A DNA stretch of 64,000 bases from Staphylococcus arlettae (GCF_002902345.1 NZ_PPQB01000010.1:381525-445524); one strand, 5' to 3'; numbered from the stretch's first letter, positions 32,168 to 42,787 are shown. Made by a program: numbers and translations. The notes: generated by a model from the letters alone, not told the origin.

Positions 32168-33262
32168 GTGAACCCTTTATTATCATTTCAATCTGTTAGT
32201 AAAGCTTATAATGACGAAAAAATATTGGATGGAATAGATTTACAAATTGAATCAGGACATTTTTATACTTTACTAGGACCTTCAGGTTGTGGTAAAACAA
32301 CAATTTTAAAACTGATTGCTGGATTTGAACAACCTGATGACGGTACTATAATCTATCAAAATCAAGCTATAACAGCGCTACCTCCAAATAAGCGAAAAGT
32401 GAATACGGTATTTCAAGATTATGCATTGTTTCCGCATTTAAATGTTTTTGAAAATGTTGCTTTTGGCTTACGAGTTAAGAAAAAAGACAAACAAACCATT
32501 GCTCAAAAAGTAAAAGAAGCATTAGCTTTAGTAAAGTTAACAGGTTATGAACAAAAGAATATTGCAGATATGAGTGGGGGACAAAAACAACGTGTTGCAA
32601 TCGCGCGTGCAATTGTAAATGAACCTGAAATTTTATTGTTAGATGAATCATTATCAGCATTGGATTTAAAACTGCGTACTCAAATGCAATATGAGTTGAG
32701 AGATATTCAAGCTCGCTTAGGCATTACTTTTGTTTTCGTGACACATGATCAGGAAGAAGCATTGGCATTGAGTGATTATATATTTGTTATGAAAGATGGT
32801 AAAATTCAACAATTTGGGACGCCGACTGATATATATGATGAACCCGTAAACCGTTTTGTTGCTGATTTTATTGGGGAATCTAATATTATTCCGGGAACAA
32901 TGGTACAAGATTATGTAGTAAATATTTATGGCCAGAATTTTGATTGTGTAGATATGGGGATTACACCTGATAGACAAGTAGAAGTTGTAATTCGCCCAGA
33001 AGATATAATTTTATCATCTCTCGAACAAGGCTTGTTTGAAGTGACAGTTGATTCAATGTTATTTAGAGGTGTACATTATGAAATTTGTTGTATAGATAGA
33101 AAGGGTTATGAATGGGTTATTCATTCAACTAAAAAGGCCGAACTTGGTGCTAAAGTAGGCTTGTATTTTGAACCTGAAGCGATACATATTATGGTACCAG
33201 GAGAAAGTGAAGCTGAATTTGATAAACGTATCGATAGCTATGAGGACTCAACACATGCGTAA
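32168..33262 (+). CDS. potA: Spermidine/putrescine ABC transporter ATP-binding protein
   Basis: ATPase of the polyamine importer. 364 residues: Walker [10 protein letters not shown] (about 37), signature M-S-G-G-Q-K-Q-R, Walker B I-L-L-L-D-E, then a C-terminal TOBE regulatory domain from about 285. The start is GTG behind GAGGAGG. Its last 8 bases overlap potB, so potABCD is one coupled operon. Confidence 0.95.
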   Translation: MNPLLSFQSVSKAYNDEKILDGIDLQIESGHFYTLLGPSGCGKTTILKLIAGFEQPDDGTIIYQNQAITALPPNKRKVNTVFQDYALFPHLNVFENVAFGLRVKKKDKQTIAQKVKEALALVKLTGYEQKNIADMSGGQKQRVAIARAIVNEPEILLLDESLSALDLKLRTQMQYELRDIQARLGITFVFVTHDQEEALALSDYIFVMKDGKIQQFGTPTDIYDEPVNRFVADFIGESNIIPGTMVQDYVVNIYGQNFDCVDMGITPDRQVEVVIRPEDIILSSLEQGLFEVTVDSMLFRGVHYEICCIDRKGYEWVIHSTKKAELGAKVGLYFEPEAIHIMVPGESEAEFDKRIDSYEDSTHA

Positions 33263-34058
33263 TATAAGTCGTTGGTTGTTTGTACCATATATTTTATGGA
33301 TGTTACTGTTTATTATTGTCCCTATATTATTACTTGTGTATTTTTCATTTGTAGATTTAGATGGTCATTTTAGTTTGACCAATTATCAACAAATTTTGTC
33401 TTCACGTTATCTTATAATGTTTTGGGAGTCTATTTTGTACGCTTCACTAATAACACTCATTACGTTAGCTATTAGTTATCCTGCTGCCTATTTTATACGT
33501 GGTTCCAAATGGCAAAACTTATGGCTGCTAATTTTAATTATTCCAACTTGGATAAATTTACTTCTTAAGACTTATGCATTTATAGGATTATTCAGTCATG
33601 ATGGTATTATCAATCAAATATTAACTTTTTTACATTTACCTAAAGCAGATCTCTTATTTACTGCACCTGCTTTCTTAATTGTAGCAAGTTATATTTACAT
33701 TCCATTTATGATTTTACCTATTTTCAATAGTATGAAAGATATACCAACTAATATTTTACAAGCTGCTAGTGATTTAGGAGCTAGCCCGATAGTTAGATTT
33801 ACAAAAGTAATTCTACCGTTAACTAAGCAAGGTATTCTTACAGGGGTACAAGTTACGTTTATTCCTGCTTTATCTTTGTTTATGATTACACGATTAATTG
33901 CAGGTAACAAAGTCATTAACATTGGTACATCAATTGAAGAGCAATTTTTAGTAATTCAAAATTACGGTATGGGTTCGACGATAGCTATCGGTTTGCTCGT
34001 GTTTATGGCTTTAATATTAGTTATGACAAATAAAAAATCTTCAGAAAGAAAAGAGTGA
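33255..34058 (+). CDS. potB: Spermidine/putrescine ABC transporter permease PotB
   Basis: Inner-membrane permease, about 267 residues and six membrane helices, with the EAA-type coupling motif A-A-S-D-L-G-A-S near residue 170. The ATG at 33255 (M-R-N-I-S-R-W) is preferred over an upstream in-frame start inside potA because a GAGGA site is eight bases away and the length then fits the family. Pairs with PotC to form the channel. Confidence 0.93.
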   Translation: MRNISRWLFVPYILWMLLFIIVPILLLVYFSFVDLDGHFSLTNYQQILSSRYLIMFWESILYASLITLITLAISYPAAYFIRGSKWQNLWLLILIIPTWINLLLKTYAFIGLFSHDGIINQILTFLHLPKADLLFTAPAFLIVASYIYIPFMILPIFNSMKDIPTNILQAASDLGASPIVRFTKVILPLTKQGILTGVQVTFIPALSLFMITRLIAGNKVINIGTSIEEQFLVIQNYGMGSTIAIGLLVFMALILVMTNKKSSERKE

Positions 34059-34063
34059 ATCAT

Positions 34064-34861
34064 ATGAAATGGTATGGCAAGTTATATATTGGTATTTTAA
34101 TAGGCATTTTATACATACCTATTATATTTTTGATGGTGTATTCATTTAATTCTGCCGGCAATATGATCCATTTTGAAGGGTTTACCTTAGAACATTATCA
34201 AGCTTTGTTTCACAATAATAAACTGCTATCTGTAATTTTTAATACAATAGCAATTGCTTTAATTGCTGCTGCTATCTCTACTGTTATTGGTACGATGGGG
34301 GCGATTGGTTTATACCATTTGAGAAATAAGCAATTAAAAGTTTCCTTATTGACTTTGAATAATGTCTTGATGGTATCTTCTGATGTCGTAATTGGCGCTT
34401 CATTTTTAATCATGTTTACGACAATAGGGCACTTTACAGGGTTAGGATTAGGTTTTACTACTGTGTTAATTTCTCATATCGCATTTTGTATACCAATCGT
34501 AGTAATTATAGTGCTACCAAGACTATACGAAATGAATAGTAATATGATTCGTGCAGCTAGAGATTTAGGTGCTACTGATTATCAAGTGTTAAGCAAAGTG
34601 ATGTTACCACAGTTATTTCCTGGTATTTTAGCAGGTTTTTTTATGGCATTAACGTACTCCTTAGATGATTTTACAGTAAGTTTTTTTGTAACAGGTAATG
34701 GTTTTAGTGTATTATCAGTTGAAGTCTATGCCATGGCAAGAAAGGGCATTAGTATGGAAATTAACGCTATCTCTACCTTGCTCTTCGTAATTATTATAGT
34801 TGGGGTTATAGGTTATTACACTGTTCAAAATATAGTGACACGTAATCATCATCGAAAGTGA
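34064..34861 (+). CDS. potC: Spermidine/putrescine ABC transporter permease PotC
   Basis: Second permease, about 265 residues, six helices, with the coupling loop A-A-R-D-L-G-A-T-D near 165. Two starts are possible: GTG at 34055, overlapping the potB stop, or ATG at 34064 (M-K-W-Y-G-K); the ATG gives the usual N-terminus and is chosen. The end overlaps the frame of potD. Confidence 0.92.
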   Translation: MKWYGKLYIGILIGILYIPIIFLMVYSFNSAGNMIHFEGFTLEHYQALFHNNKLLSVIFNTIAIALIAAAISTVIGTMGAIGLYHLRNKQLKVSLLTLNNVLMVSSDVVIGASFLIMFTTIGHFTGLGLGFTTVLISHIAFCIPIVVIIVLPRLYEMNSNMIRAARDLGATDYQVLSKVMLPQLFPGILAGFFMALTYSLDDFTVSFFVTGNGFSVLSVEVYAMARKGISMEINAISTLLFVIIIVGVIGYYTVQNIVTRNHHRK

Positions 34862-34872
34862 GGTATGGAATC

Positions 34873-35946
34873 GTGAAATATGTGTTACAATTAATATTTA
34901 CTGCTTTATTCGTTGGTCTATTAGCCCTATATATTAGTCATGAATTGACTACAGGAGATACAACTAAAAAGACTGAAAAAATTAATGTTTATAACTGGGG
35001 AGAATATATCGATCCTGCATTAATTAAACAATTTGAACAACAGACAGGAATACAAGTAGTCTATGAAACATTTGATTCCAATGAAGCAATGGAAGCTAAA
35101 ATACGTAATGGCGGAACAAATTATGATGTTGTGTTCCCAAGTGACTATACTGTGCAAAAAATGACTAGAGAAAAATTATTATTACCAATTGACCATTCAA
35201 AAATACCAAACATTAAAAATCTTGATAAACATTATATGGATATGCCATTTGATCCAAAAAATCAATATTCTGTACCATATTTCTTTGGTACTGTGGGTAT
35301 TATATATAATACCAAGGCATATCCTAATGATAATTTTACTTCATGGGAAAGTTTGTACAACCCAAAATATGAGGAAGATATTTTATTGGTTGATGGTGCA
35401 CGGGAAATTATAGGATTATCTTTAAACAAATTAGGTTATAGTTTAAATGATAAGAATCCTCAACATTTACGACAAGCAGAACAAGATTTAACACAATTAG
35501 CTCCTCAAATTAGAGGGGTAGTTGGTGATGAAGTAACTATGATGTTAGAACAACATGAAGCAAACATTGCGGTTGTATGGAGTGGTGTTGCAGCACCTAT
35601 TATTCAAAATAATCCAGATTTTAATTACGTAGTCCCTAAAGAAGGGTCGAATTTGTGGTTCGATAATATGGCCATTCCTAAAACAGCACAAAATAAAGCA
35701 GGAGCTTATAAATTTATGAATTTCCTGTTAGATAAAAAAGTAAGTAAGCAAAATACTGAATGGGTAGGTTATGCAACACCTAACAAACAAGCTCGAGAAG
35801 CATTACCCGAAGAAATTAGCGATGATCAACGTTTTTATCCTAATCGTACTACCCAAGAGCGTTTGGAAGTTTATGAAGATTTAGGACAGAAAACACTTAG
35901 TGAATATAACGAAAAATTCTTGAATTTTAAAATGTTATTAAAATAA
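34873..35946 (+). CDS. potD: Spermidine/putrescine-binding protein PotD
   Basis: Extracellular polyamine receptor of the importer, 357 residues. The N-terminal hydrophobic segment (about residues 4-22) has no lipobox Cys, so it probably stays as a membrane anchor. The mature domain starts I-N-V-Y-N-W-G-E-Y-I-D-P, the classic PotD/PotF opening, with F-D-S-N-E-A-M-E-A-K following. The GTG at 34873 has GAGG eight to nine bases ahead; the GTG at 34858 does not. Confidence 0.93.
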   Translation: MKYVLQLIFTALFVGLLALYISHELTTGDTTKKTEKINVYNWGEYIDPALIKQFEQQTGIQVVYETFDSNEAMEAKIRNGGTNYDVVFPSDYTVQKMTREKLLLPIDHSKIPNIKNLDKHYMDMPFDPKNQYSVPYFFGTVGIIYNTKAYPNDNFTSWESLYNPKYEEDILLVDGAREIIGLSLNKLGYSLNDKNPQHLRQAEQDLTQLAPQIRGVVGDEVTMMLEQHEANIAVVWSGVAAPIIQNNPDFNYVVPKEGSNLWFDNMAIPKTAQNKAGAYKFMNFLLDKKVSKQNTEWVGYATPNKQAREALPEEISDDQRFYPNRTTQERLEVYEDLGQKTLSEYNEKFLNFKMLLK

Positions 35947-36018
35947 AGAAAGTTAGTAGTTATTTTCATTTGTTTTCGATATAATGATTTGACTAGTAAT
36001 ATAAGGAGTTGTAGATAC

Positions 36019-37170
36019 ATGTCAGGAGAGCAATATATGCAAGTTAGACGTCCTGTGAGTAGGTTGGCAGAAAAAGTATTAGGTTGGTTAAGTTGGGTAT
36101 TTTTATTACTCTTAACAATTGCTACTATGTTTGTCGCCTTAGTTTCATTTAGCAGTGAAACGTCCATCCAAAACTTAGAAACTTCATTGAATGGTAATCA
36201 ATTCATACAACAAATTTTAGCGAATAATAGTATGACAACAACACAAGCAGTTATTTGGTTACAAAATGGTATATGGGCTGTAATTGTCTTTTTAATTGTA
36301 TGTTTGTTGATTTCATTTTTAGCACTTATTTCAATGAATATTAGAATGTTATCTGGTTTCTTGTTTTTAATTGCTACACTCATTACTTTGCCATTAGTGC
36401 TATTATTTGTAACACTAATTATTCCTGTATTATTTTTAATCGTATCGATTATGATGTTTGCAAGAAAAGAGAAAGTAGAAGCTATACCGGCTTATTATGG
36501 TTACGATGATGACTATGAAGATGACGTGTATGAACCTGCTAAAAAACGCAGAAACGGTAGAGTTCAACAAGAGACGACAGTTGAACCAGAGCCAGAACCA
36601 GAAGAACAACACAGTGAACCTGTTGAAGACGTCGAAGCAGATACAGAGAAAAACTCATTACGTCGTGGTGGATATAGTTCAGAAGTAGCTCGACAAGTGA
36701 ATGCTGATATAGCTGACGAAGAACCTCAAGTATTATCTAGACAAGCTAAATATAATTACAAAAAGAAAAAAGATGATAATACGCATGATGATGATTTTGG
36801 TCAAGTAAGCAGTGTCTACGGTGAAGGTAATGACGATTATGTATCTCAAGAAGAACAGAAAAAACAAGAAGAAATGCAACGTCAACAAGCCGAAGAAGAG
36901 CGTCGTAAACAGCAGGAAGCGGAAGAAAAGGCTCGCATAAAACAAGAGAAAGCAGAAGAAGCCCAAAGATTAAAACAGGAAAAGGCAGAGGAAAAATCTC
37001 GTATTAAAGAAGAAAAGAAAGAACGTAAAAAACGTATTAAAGAAAAACGCAAACAACAACCAAGTGCAGTGGCACAACGTAGAATGAACTATGAAGAACG
37101 TAAAAAAGTGACATCACAAGATGTTGATAATCAAGCTGAAGATACTCAGCAAGATGAAAAGGAAAAATAA
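36019..37170 (+). CDS. auxB: Membrane protein AuxB (DUF4064-like membrane part plus charged tail)
   Basis: Position directly after potD matches the S. aureus gene called auxB, which with auxA stabilises lipoteichoic acid and supports beta-lactam resistance; the name rests on synteny. The ATG at 36019 follows AAGGAG. The 383 residues hold three to four membrane helices within about 10-155, with a loop (about 40-75) between helices one and two, then a long cytoplasmic tail: acidic and tyrosine-rich at first, later a K/E/Q coiled coil (Q-K-K-Q-E-E-M-Q-R-Q-Q-A-E-E-E) and a very basic stretch (K-K-E-R-K-K-R-I-K-E-K-R-K-Q). Confidence 0.75.
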   Translation: MSGEQYMQVRRPVSRLAEKVLGWLSWVFLLLLTIATMFVALVSFSSETSIQNLETSLNGNQFIQQILANNSMTTTQAVIWLQNGIWAVIVFLIVCLLISFLALISMNIRMLSGFLFLIATLITLPLVLLFVTLIIPVLFLIVSIMMFARKEKVEAIPAYYGYDDDYEDDVYEPAKKRRNGRVQQETTVEPEPEPEEQHSEPVEDVEADTEKNSLRRGGYSSEVARQVNADIADEEPQVLSRQAKYNYKKKKDDNTHDDDFGQVSSVYGEGNDDYVSQEEQKKQEEMQRQQAEEERRKQQEAEEKARIKQEKAEEAQRLKQEKAEEKSRIKEEKKERKKRIKEKRKQQPSAVAQRRMNYEERKKVTSQDVDNQAEDTQQDEKEK

Positions 37171-37183
37171 TTTAATTACTCTT

Positions 37184-37225
37184 AAAAATAGCTACTTACA
37201 TTATCTTATGTAAGTAGCTATTTTA
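37184..37225 (+). terminator. Terminator after auxB
   Basis: AAAATAGCTACTTACA with TGTAAGTAGCTATTTT, loop TTATCTTA-like; ends in a T-rich run. Confidence 0.88.
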
Positions 37226-37335
37226 TGTTGTCATTGAAAACAATTTCGGTATTTTTTACAACTCGAATAAATCGTACATGTTTGGGATTTTCTAAAAATT
37301 TGATAATATTAAAACGAGAGAAAGGATGAATAAGA

Positions 37336-37809
37336 ATGAAATTAAAAGCTGAAAAAATTATGGCTTGGATAGCTAATGGTTTAAGTATTTTATATGTGAT
37401 AATTGTTATTTTTGGATTGTTCTTATTGAAGTCTAATACCCAAGAATTTCAAGCCATGTTTGATGAAATAACACAGCAACAAGGACAAACTATATCTACC
37501 GATATGATGTATATGAGTTACATTATCCAAGTAGTGGCACTGGTGATAGTTAGTATTATTGCCATCATTGCAACATTGATTATGAAAGCTAATAGAGTTT
37601 TAGCGGCAAGTTTATTTATAGTTGTTGCAATTATAAGTTTGTTTGTTTCTAATTTAGTTGCTATGGTTTTATGGCTTATTGTGGCAATTCGCTTATTTAC
37701 AAAGAAAAAAAATAAAAATGATGGAACGAGGGGTCAGTTTACTAAAGAGAATTCATGGAACCCCGAAGAAGAGTTGAAAGATAAAAAGAATGATCCTTAT
37801 ATTTACTAA
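37336..37809 (+). CDS. DUF4064 membrane protein
   Basis: 157 residues with four membrane helices and a short hydrophilic tail. The N-terminus A-E-K-I-M-A-W-I-A-N-G resembles A-E-K-V-L-G-W-L-S in auxB, and the order helix-loop-helix-helix-helix is the same, so the two look like tandem paralogues. AGAAAGGATG precedes the ATG. It has its own upstream region and a terminator after it. Function unknown; a role near the envelope is inferred from its neighbour. Confidence 0.8.
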   Translation: MKLKAEKIMAWIANGLSILYVIIVIFGLFLLKSNTQEFQAMFDEITQQQGQTISTDMMYMSYIIQVVALVIVSIIAIIATLIMKANRVLAASLFIVVAIISLFVSNLVAMVLWLIVAIRLFTKKKNKNDGTRGQFTKENSWNPEEELKDKKNDPYIY

Positions 37810-37812
37810 CAA

Positions 37813-37850
37813 AAAAACGCCAAGTGGTGAAGCACTTGGCGTTTTTCATT
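37813..37850. terminator. Bidirectional terminator
   Basis: ACGCCAAGTG / CACTTGGCGT hairpin with A run left and T run right, between two convergent genes. Confidence 0.9.
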
Positions 37851-37858
37851 ATGTAATA

Positions 37859-38473
37859 TTAAAATTTATAAAATTGTAATAACTGAGTAAATGTATCTTC
37901 TAGAAATGTTAAAAAGGCTTTGTCGGACTTTAACTCATTCGCATTTGGTTCAAGTGTGCGAGCAACAAAAAATTCACCTTTTTTCACATTTTTAACTCGT
38001 TCTATTGCTTCTTGAATACTAGCATCATCCATATCTTTGATGTATGTTTTTTCTTGAGTCATATGATCTAAGCTAATACTATAATCAGCCGGTAATTGTT
38101 TTAAAGCATCCATATTATTTTCGAAGACAGCTACTTGTTGTCCTTTGTTTTTGGCTTCGTGCATAATACCGTACATCACAAATAATTGTGACTCAAAAAG
38201 TCCGATTTGAAAATGTGGTTGCATTTTATAACCACGTTTATTAGTAGCGAATGCTACCCACGTGTCTTTTGGTGGATTGACAACACGTCTTGCATGTTTG
38301 GCCACATGTGGATAAAAAGTTTCTCCTGTGGCAGTTTCAAGAAATTGAGAGAAATAATCTCCTAATTCATGCAATTGTGGTCTTATATTATCATCTAAGG
38401 CTGACATACGTGCGTCTAAACCTGGAATTGAAAAAGTTTTAAAGTCTTTGGGTTTAAAAGTATATTTTGTCAT
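37859..38473 (-). CDS. UPF0637 / DUF1054 family protein (YktB-like)
   Basis: 204-residue cytosolic protein beginning [14 protein letters not shown] with [14 protein letters not shown] in the middle, typical of the UPF0637 family. No catalytic motif is recognisable and the family has no established role. GGAGGT precedes the ATG. Divergent from the inositol phosphatase-family gene. Confidence 0.88.
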   Translation of the reverse strand: MTKYTFKPKDFKTFSIPGLDARMSALDDNIRPQLHELGDYFSQFLETATGETFYPHVAKHARRVVNPPKDTWVAFATNKRGYKMQPHFQIGLFESQLFVMYGIMHEAKNKGQQVAVFENNMDALKQLPADYSISLDHMTQEKTYIKDMDDASIQEAIERVKNVKKGEFFVARTLEPNANELKSDKAFLTFLEDTFTQLLQFYKF

Positions 38474-38684
38474 GTTGACCTCCTAATAGCAGTCTATTTG
38501 ATGGTATTGTAGCATAAATTTCGACTGAAAAAATATAGTTATGCATAGATTGTTATTAATTAGACAAAAATAAAAGTGTATGTATACCACTAAAGCATTC
38601 CTTGAGAAATTTTAGGGTTTTAAAGTTTATAGTCGAGTTTAATAGTGTATTTACTGTATAATATGAAGCAAGGTAGGAGATGAT

Positions 38685-39506
38685 ATGATGACTGTATACG
38701 AATTTGCAAAAGGCTTGATATTAGAAGCAGGCAATAACGTTAGGAAGATTATGGATCAAGATCTTGAAATTGAGACCAAATCCAATCCTAATGATTTAGT
38801 TACGAATGTTGATAAGGCAACTGAACATTATATTTATGATAATATCATGCAAACTTATCCTAATCATGCTGTTATAGGTGAAGAAGGTCACGGACATGAT
38901 TTAGTAGATATATCAGGCGTAGTATGGGTTGTTGATCCTATTGATGGTACGCTTAATTTTGTGCATCAAGGTGAAAATTTTGCTATTTCAATCGGCATTT
39001 TCCAAGATGGTCAACCGTATGCAGGTTTTGTTTATGATGTGATGAATGATGTGTTATATCATGCAAAAGTAGGTGAAGGCGCATTTGAAAATGAGACGCT
39101 ATTACCGAGCATAAAGGATACACAATTAAAACAAAGTATTATTGCTATAAATCCCAACTGGTTAACTAAACCTAAATTAGGTGAAATGTTTAAACCAATA
39201 GTAGAAGATGCGCGCAGTGCAAGAGCATATGGCTCTGCAGCTTTAGAAATTATTTATGTTGCAACGGGTAAACTTGCTGCGTATATTACACCAAGGCTAC
39301 AACCGTGGGATTTTGCTGGAGGACTAATTATTCTCCATGAAGTCAATGGGGTTGCTTCTAATTTAGCAGGAGCTACTTTATCTATTACATCTGCAAATTC
39401 CATTGTGATAGCAAATAAACAATTACACAATGAATTATTAACTTCTTATTTTAATTATCATCAAGACACGATTACTGTTTTACATGAGCGTATGCAGCAA
39501 AAATAA
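38685..39506 (+). CDS. Inositol monophosphatase family protein
   Basis: Mg2+/Li+-sensitive phosphatase fold, about 273 residues. Metal-binding motifs are intact: G-E-E-G (about 67-70), D-P-I-D-G-T-L-N-F (about 87-95) and W-D-F-A-G-G (about 205). AGGAGA precedes two adjacent ATGs at 38685 and 38688; the second has the better spacing. Physiological substrate uncertain: inositol phosphate, NADP or PAP-type molecules are all hydrolysed within this family. Confidence 0.88.
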   Translation: MMTVYEFAKGLILEAGNNVRKIMDQDLEIETKSNPNDLVTNVDKATEHYIYDNIMQTYPNHAVIGEEGHGHDLVDISGVVWVVDPIDGTLNFVHQGENFAISIGIFQDGQPYAGFVYDVMNDVLYHAKVGEGAFENETLLPSIKDTQLKQSIIAINPNWLTKPKLGEMFKPIVEDARSARAYGSAALEIIYVATGKLAAYITPRLQPWDFAGGLIILHEVNGVASNLAGATLSITSANSIVIANKQLHNELLTSYFNYHQDTITVLHERMQQK

Positions 39507-39510
39507 AAAT

Positions 39511-39567
39511 AGAGAGCTAAGGTTACAAATCAACATAATGTTATTTGCGAATCCTTGCTCTCTTTTA
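39511..39567 (+). terminator. Terminator after the inositol phosphatase-family gene
   Basis: AGAGAGC...AAGGTT...AAAT pairs with ATTT...AATCCTTGCTCTCT, with small internal loops, then TTTTAT. Confidence 0.75.
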
Positions 39568-39586
39568 TTAAACAGTAAAGTACTGA

Positions 39587-39784
39587 TTATAACCAGCCGT
39601 TTTCACGATATTTCTTTTTTAACGTAAAGCCAACGCCAAATGTTGCAATGAATAATATAAGTGTTAAAATCATCAGTGGAACATTTGTAGCTGCTAAGCT
39701 GAAACTAAACAATAATAAGAATACTATTGCTACTACTGAAAGTACCCAAAAAATTGCTTTAGATTTTTGTTGTTTTTGTTGCAT
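39587..39784 (-). CDS. Small two-helix membrane protein (DUF5325, YlaF-like)
   Basis: 65 residues from an ATG at 39784 with AAAGGTG eight bases ahead; the longer frame to 39817 has none. A basic/glutamine-rich start (M-Q-Q-K-Q-Q-K-S-K) precedes two hydrophobic helices, and a short basic end follows. Location divergent from typA matches B. subtilis ylaF. Function unknown. Confidence 0.75.
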   Translation of the reverse strand: MQQKQQKSKAIFWVLSVVAIVFLLLFSFSLAATNVPLMILTLILFIATFGVGFTLKKKYRENGWL

Positions 39785-39882
39785 CCCGACCACACCTTTA
39801 TTGTTTTCTTTAACCAATTATATGATATAATAAAAAAGTTGCAATTAAAAGTGGGAATTTACTCAAGAAAGGAAAATAATTA

Positions 39883-41730
39883 ATGACTCAAATTAGAGAA
39901 GATGTTCGTAATATAGCTATCATTGCACACGTAGACCATGGTAAAACAACTTTAGTAGATGAATTGTTAAAACAATCTGGTATTTTTCGTGAGAATGAAC
40001 ATGTAGACGAAAGAGCGATGGATTCAAATGATATAGAAAGAGAACGTGGTATTACTATACTAGCTAAAAATACTGCCGTAGATTATAAAGGGACACGTAT
40101 TAATATTTTAGATACTCCTGGACACGCTGACTTTGGCGGTGAAGTTGAGCGTATCATGAAAATGGTAGACGGAGTGGTATTAGTAGTTGATGCTTATGAA
40201 GGTACGATGCCACAAACGCGTTTTGTGTTGAAAAAAGCGCTAGAACAAAATTTAAAACCTGTTGTAGTTGTAAATAAAATAGATAAACCATCTGCAAGAG
40301 CAGAAGCGGTAGTAGATGAAGTATTAGACCTATTTATCGAATTAGAAGCTTCAGACGAGCAACTAGAATTCCCAGTGGTTTATGCTGCAGCAGTAAATGG
40401 TACAGCGAGTTTAGATGCAGAGCAACAAGATGAAAATATGCAGTCATTATATGAAACAATTATTGATTACGTACCAGCACCAGTAGATAATCGCGAAGAA
40501 CCTTTACAATTCCAAATTGCATTATTAGATTACAATGATTATGTGGGACGTATTGGCGTAGGACGTGTGTTTAGAGGAACAATGCGTGTAGGTGATAATG
40601 TTTCACTTATTAAATTAGATGGAACAATTAAAAATTTCCGTGTAACTAAAATCTTTGGTTATTTCGGTTTAAATAGAGTTGAAGTTCAAGAAGCCGTTGC
40701 TGGTGATTTAATTGCTGTATCAGGAATGGAAGACATTAACGTTGGTGAAACAGTAACACCTCATGATCATCAAGAAGCGTTACCAGTACTACGAATCGAT
40801 GAACCAACATTAGAAATGACATTTAAAGTAAATAATTCACCGTTTGCAGGTCGTGAAGGTGACTTTGTAACAGCACGTCAAATTCAAGAACGTTTAGATC
40901 AACAATTAGAAACAGATGTATCATTGAAAGTTACGCAAACTGATTCACCTGATACATGGATTGTTGCAGGACGTGGAGAATTACATTTATCAATATTAAT
41001 TGAAAATATGCGTCGTGAAGGCTATGAATTACAAGTTTCTAAACCACAAGTTATCTTAAAAGATATTGATGGTGTTACTTGTGAACCATTCGAACGTGTA
41101 CAATGTGAAGTGCCACAAGAATATACTGGTGGCGTTATTGAGTCTTTAGGTCAACGTAAAGGTGAAATGTTAGACATGGCAACAACTGACAATGGCTTAA
41201 CTCGTATCATCTTTATGGTACCAGCTCGAGGCTTAATCGGATATACTACTGAATTTATGTCACAAACGCGTGGTTATGGTATTATTAACCATACTTTCGA
41301 AGAATTTAAACCACGTATTAAAGGCTATATTGGTGGTAGAAGAAATGGTGCGCTCGTTTCAATGGATCAAGGTCAAGCAAGTGCATATGCAATTATGGGC
41401 TTAGAAGACCGTGGTACTAACTTTATGGAACCAGGTACTGAAGTATATGAAGGTATGATTGTTGGTGAACATAATAGAGATAATGATTTAACAGTTAATG
41501 TGACTAAAGTTAAACAACAAACCAACGTACGTTCAGCAACGAAAGACCAAACAGTGACAATGAAACGTCCAAGAGTCTTAACATTAGAAGAAGCATTGCA
41601 ATTCATTAATGACGATGAATTAGTAGAGGTTACTCCTGAAAGCATACGTTTAAGAAAGAAAATCTTAGAAAAATCAGCTCGTGAAAAAGAAGCAAAACGT
41701 GTGAAACAATTAATGCAAGATGAAGAGTAA
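39883..41730 (+). CDS. typA: Ribosome-associated GTPase TypA/BipA
   Basis: Translational GTPase involved in ribosome assembly and stress adaptation. 615 residues with G1 [10 protein letters not shown]2/G3 R-G-I-T-I and D-T-P-G-H-A-D-F, G4 N-K-I-D, EF-Tu-like domain II, EF-G-like III and V domains, and the BipA-specific basic C-terminal domain (A-S-A-Y-A-I, then K-K-I-L-E-K-S-A-R). GAAAGGA precedes the ATG. Monocistronic. Confidence 0.97.
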   Translation: MTQIREDVRNIAIIAHVDHGKTTLVDELLKQSGIFRENEHVDERAMDSNDIERERGITILAKNTAVDYKGTRINILDTPGHADFGGEVERIMKMVDGVVLVVDAYEGTMPQTRFVLKKALEQNLKPVVVVNKIDKPSARAEAVVDEVLDLFIELEASDEQLEFPVVYAAAVNGTASLDAEQQDENMQSLYETIIDYVPAPVDNREEPLQFQIALLDYNDYVGRIGVGRVFRGTMRVGDNVSLIKLDGTIKNFRVTKIFGYFGLNRVEVQEAVAGDLIAVSGMEDINVGETVTPHDHQEALPVLRIDEPTLEMTFKVNNSPFAGREGDFVTARQIQERLDQQLETDVSLKVTQTDSPDTWIVAGRGELHLSILIENMRREGYELQVSKPQVILKDIDGVTCEPFERVQCEVPQEYTGGVIESLGQRKGEMLDMATTDNGLTRIIFMVPARGLIGYTTEFMSQTRGYGIINHTFEEFKPRIKGYIGGRRNGALVSMDQGQASAYAIMGLEDRGTNFMEPGTEVYEGMIVGEHNRDNDLTVNVTKVKQQTNVRSATKDQTVTMKRPRVLTLEEALQFINDDELVEVTPESIRLRKKILEKSAREKEAKRVKQLMQDEE

Positions 41731-41733
41731 CAC

Positions 41734-41772
41734 AAAAATCCCAGTCCATGAAATTCATGGACTGGGATTTTT
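41734..41772. terminator. Bidirectional terminator between typA and ylaI
   Basis: AAAATCCCAGTCCATGAA pairs perfectly with TTCATGGACTGGGATTTT. Confidence 0.92.
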
Positions 41773-41775
41773 ATG

Positions 41776-41949
41776 TTATCGATGATTAAATGTTGTATAT
41801 TGATGGCGCTGTTTTGGGCGATCTAATCTACTTTTACATTCATCACACATAAATGTGTGCATCGGATCATTACGTAAACGTTTGGCTTCTAGAGTGTTCT
41901 CATCAATAAATACAGTTGTATCACAAATTATACACTGTACTTTAATCAT
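41776..41949 (-). CDS. ylaI: YlaI-like zinc-ribbon protein (DUF2197)
   Basis: 57-residue protein with two cysteine pairs, C-I-I-C (6-9) and C-D-E-C (35-38), the latter in T-F-M-C-D-E-C-K-S-R-L, matching the YlaI pattern R-L-R-N-x-P-x-H-T-(F/Y)-M-C-D-E-C. Likely one structural zinc. It lies two bases after the ylaL stop, same strand, so probably a two-gene operon. The molecular role is unknown. Confidence 0.8.
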   Translation of the reverse strand: MIKVQCIICDTTVFIDENTLEAKRLRNDPMHTFMCDECKSRLDRPKQRHQYTTFNHR

Positions 41950-41951
41950 TA

Positions 41952-42434
41952 TTAAATCACCTCAATATGTGTTACATAGTCAAATTGGTGTGAATAGCCA
42001 TTTTCCGGTGTATAGATAAAACTATTAACGGCGTTGTCTGTATAAAGACGTTTACCTTCATGCGCAAATTTGAAAAATAAATATGGTAATAATTCAATGT
42101 CTAATTCAATAGCATCTTGATCATTAAATAAACGAATTTTTGAAGCATCGTGTTTTGGTTCTGCATTTTTAAAAAATGGCGCCATATTAATTACGAATGT
42201 ACCATCTAACATAGCATTCTTTTTATATTTAATTTCAGAATTTAGTGTTGGTGGATTTGTTTGACCTTCTAAAATGGCACGATTCCATTCACGGTTATCA
42301 CTAAATTGAATGGGTTTGGAACCATCAAATACACCAGCTTCTAAATCTTCAATTTTGACTTTACGATCATCAAAAATCCAAGTTGTACTATCTAATGTAA
42401 TTGGAAATTTTACTGCACCTTTAATTTGTATCAT
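41952..42434 (-). CDS. ylaL: YlaL-like conserved protein
   Basis: 160 residues beginning M-I-Q-I-K-G-A-V-K-F-P-I-T-L-D with W-I-F-D-D-R-K-V, and a mixed alpha/beta character; no membrane segment or catalytic motif. Assigned mainly by position (typA-ylaI-ylaL-ylaN-ftsW as in B. subtilis) and N-terminal pattern. The ATG follows GGGAGCTGGGAC. Function unknown. Confidence 0.65.
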   Translation of the reverse strand: MIQIKGAVKFPITLDSTTWIFDDRKVKIEDLEAGVFDGSKPIQFSDNREWNRAILEGQTNPPTLNSEIKYKKNAMLDGTFVINMAPFFKNAEPKHDASKIRLFNDQDAIELDIELLPYLFFKFAHEGKRLYTDNAVNSFIYTPENGYSHQFDYVTHIEVI

Positions 42435-42787
42435 TGTCCCAGCTCCCTATGTTAAATTTATCGATTGTTGACACAACTATAAGCTAAATAAAGCTATAAA
42501 TAGTAATGTGAAATTATGACTATTTTGTGAATTAATATTACATCATGATTACATTTTTATTAAAGATATAATGAATACTAAATAGCAAAATTCCAGTTGA
42601 TAGTTATGCCTACTACTTTTTAGCCCTGTTTAAGTTAAGTAAAAAAGCGAAGTAATAAACATAAACAATACAATTTAATTTTACCACAGATGAAAGGGCG
42701 AAGTATATTACCTAAATTAACTTGCTTTTTAAATCTGTGTAAGATAGAATTTTAATATAAAGTTACATTTGATAGGGGGAGTATGTC
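42435..42787. other. Intergenic region between ylaL and ylaN
   Basis: 353 AT-rich bases holding two divergent promoters that I could not define. GCGAAGTA occurs twice (near 42645 and 42696). No ORF with a ribosome site. Confidence 0.5.

Noticed and set aside
36839-37060. Internal repeats in auxB as a DNA repeat array
   Set aside because: Periodicity is due to K/E/Q-rich coiled-coil codons, with varied sequence; not a CRISPR or tandem array.
41373-41735. 120-codon minus-strand ORF at the 3' end of typA
   Set aside because: Antisense to conserved typA codons; Ser/Thr-rich shadow.
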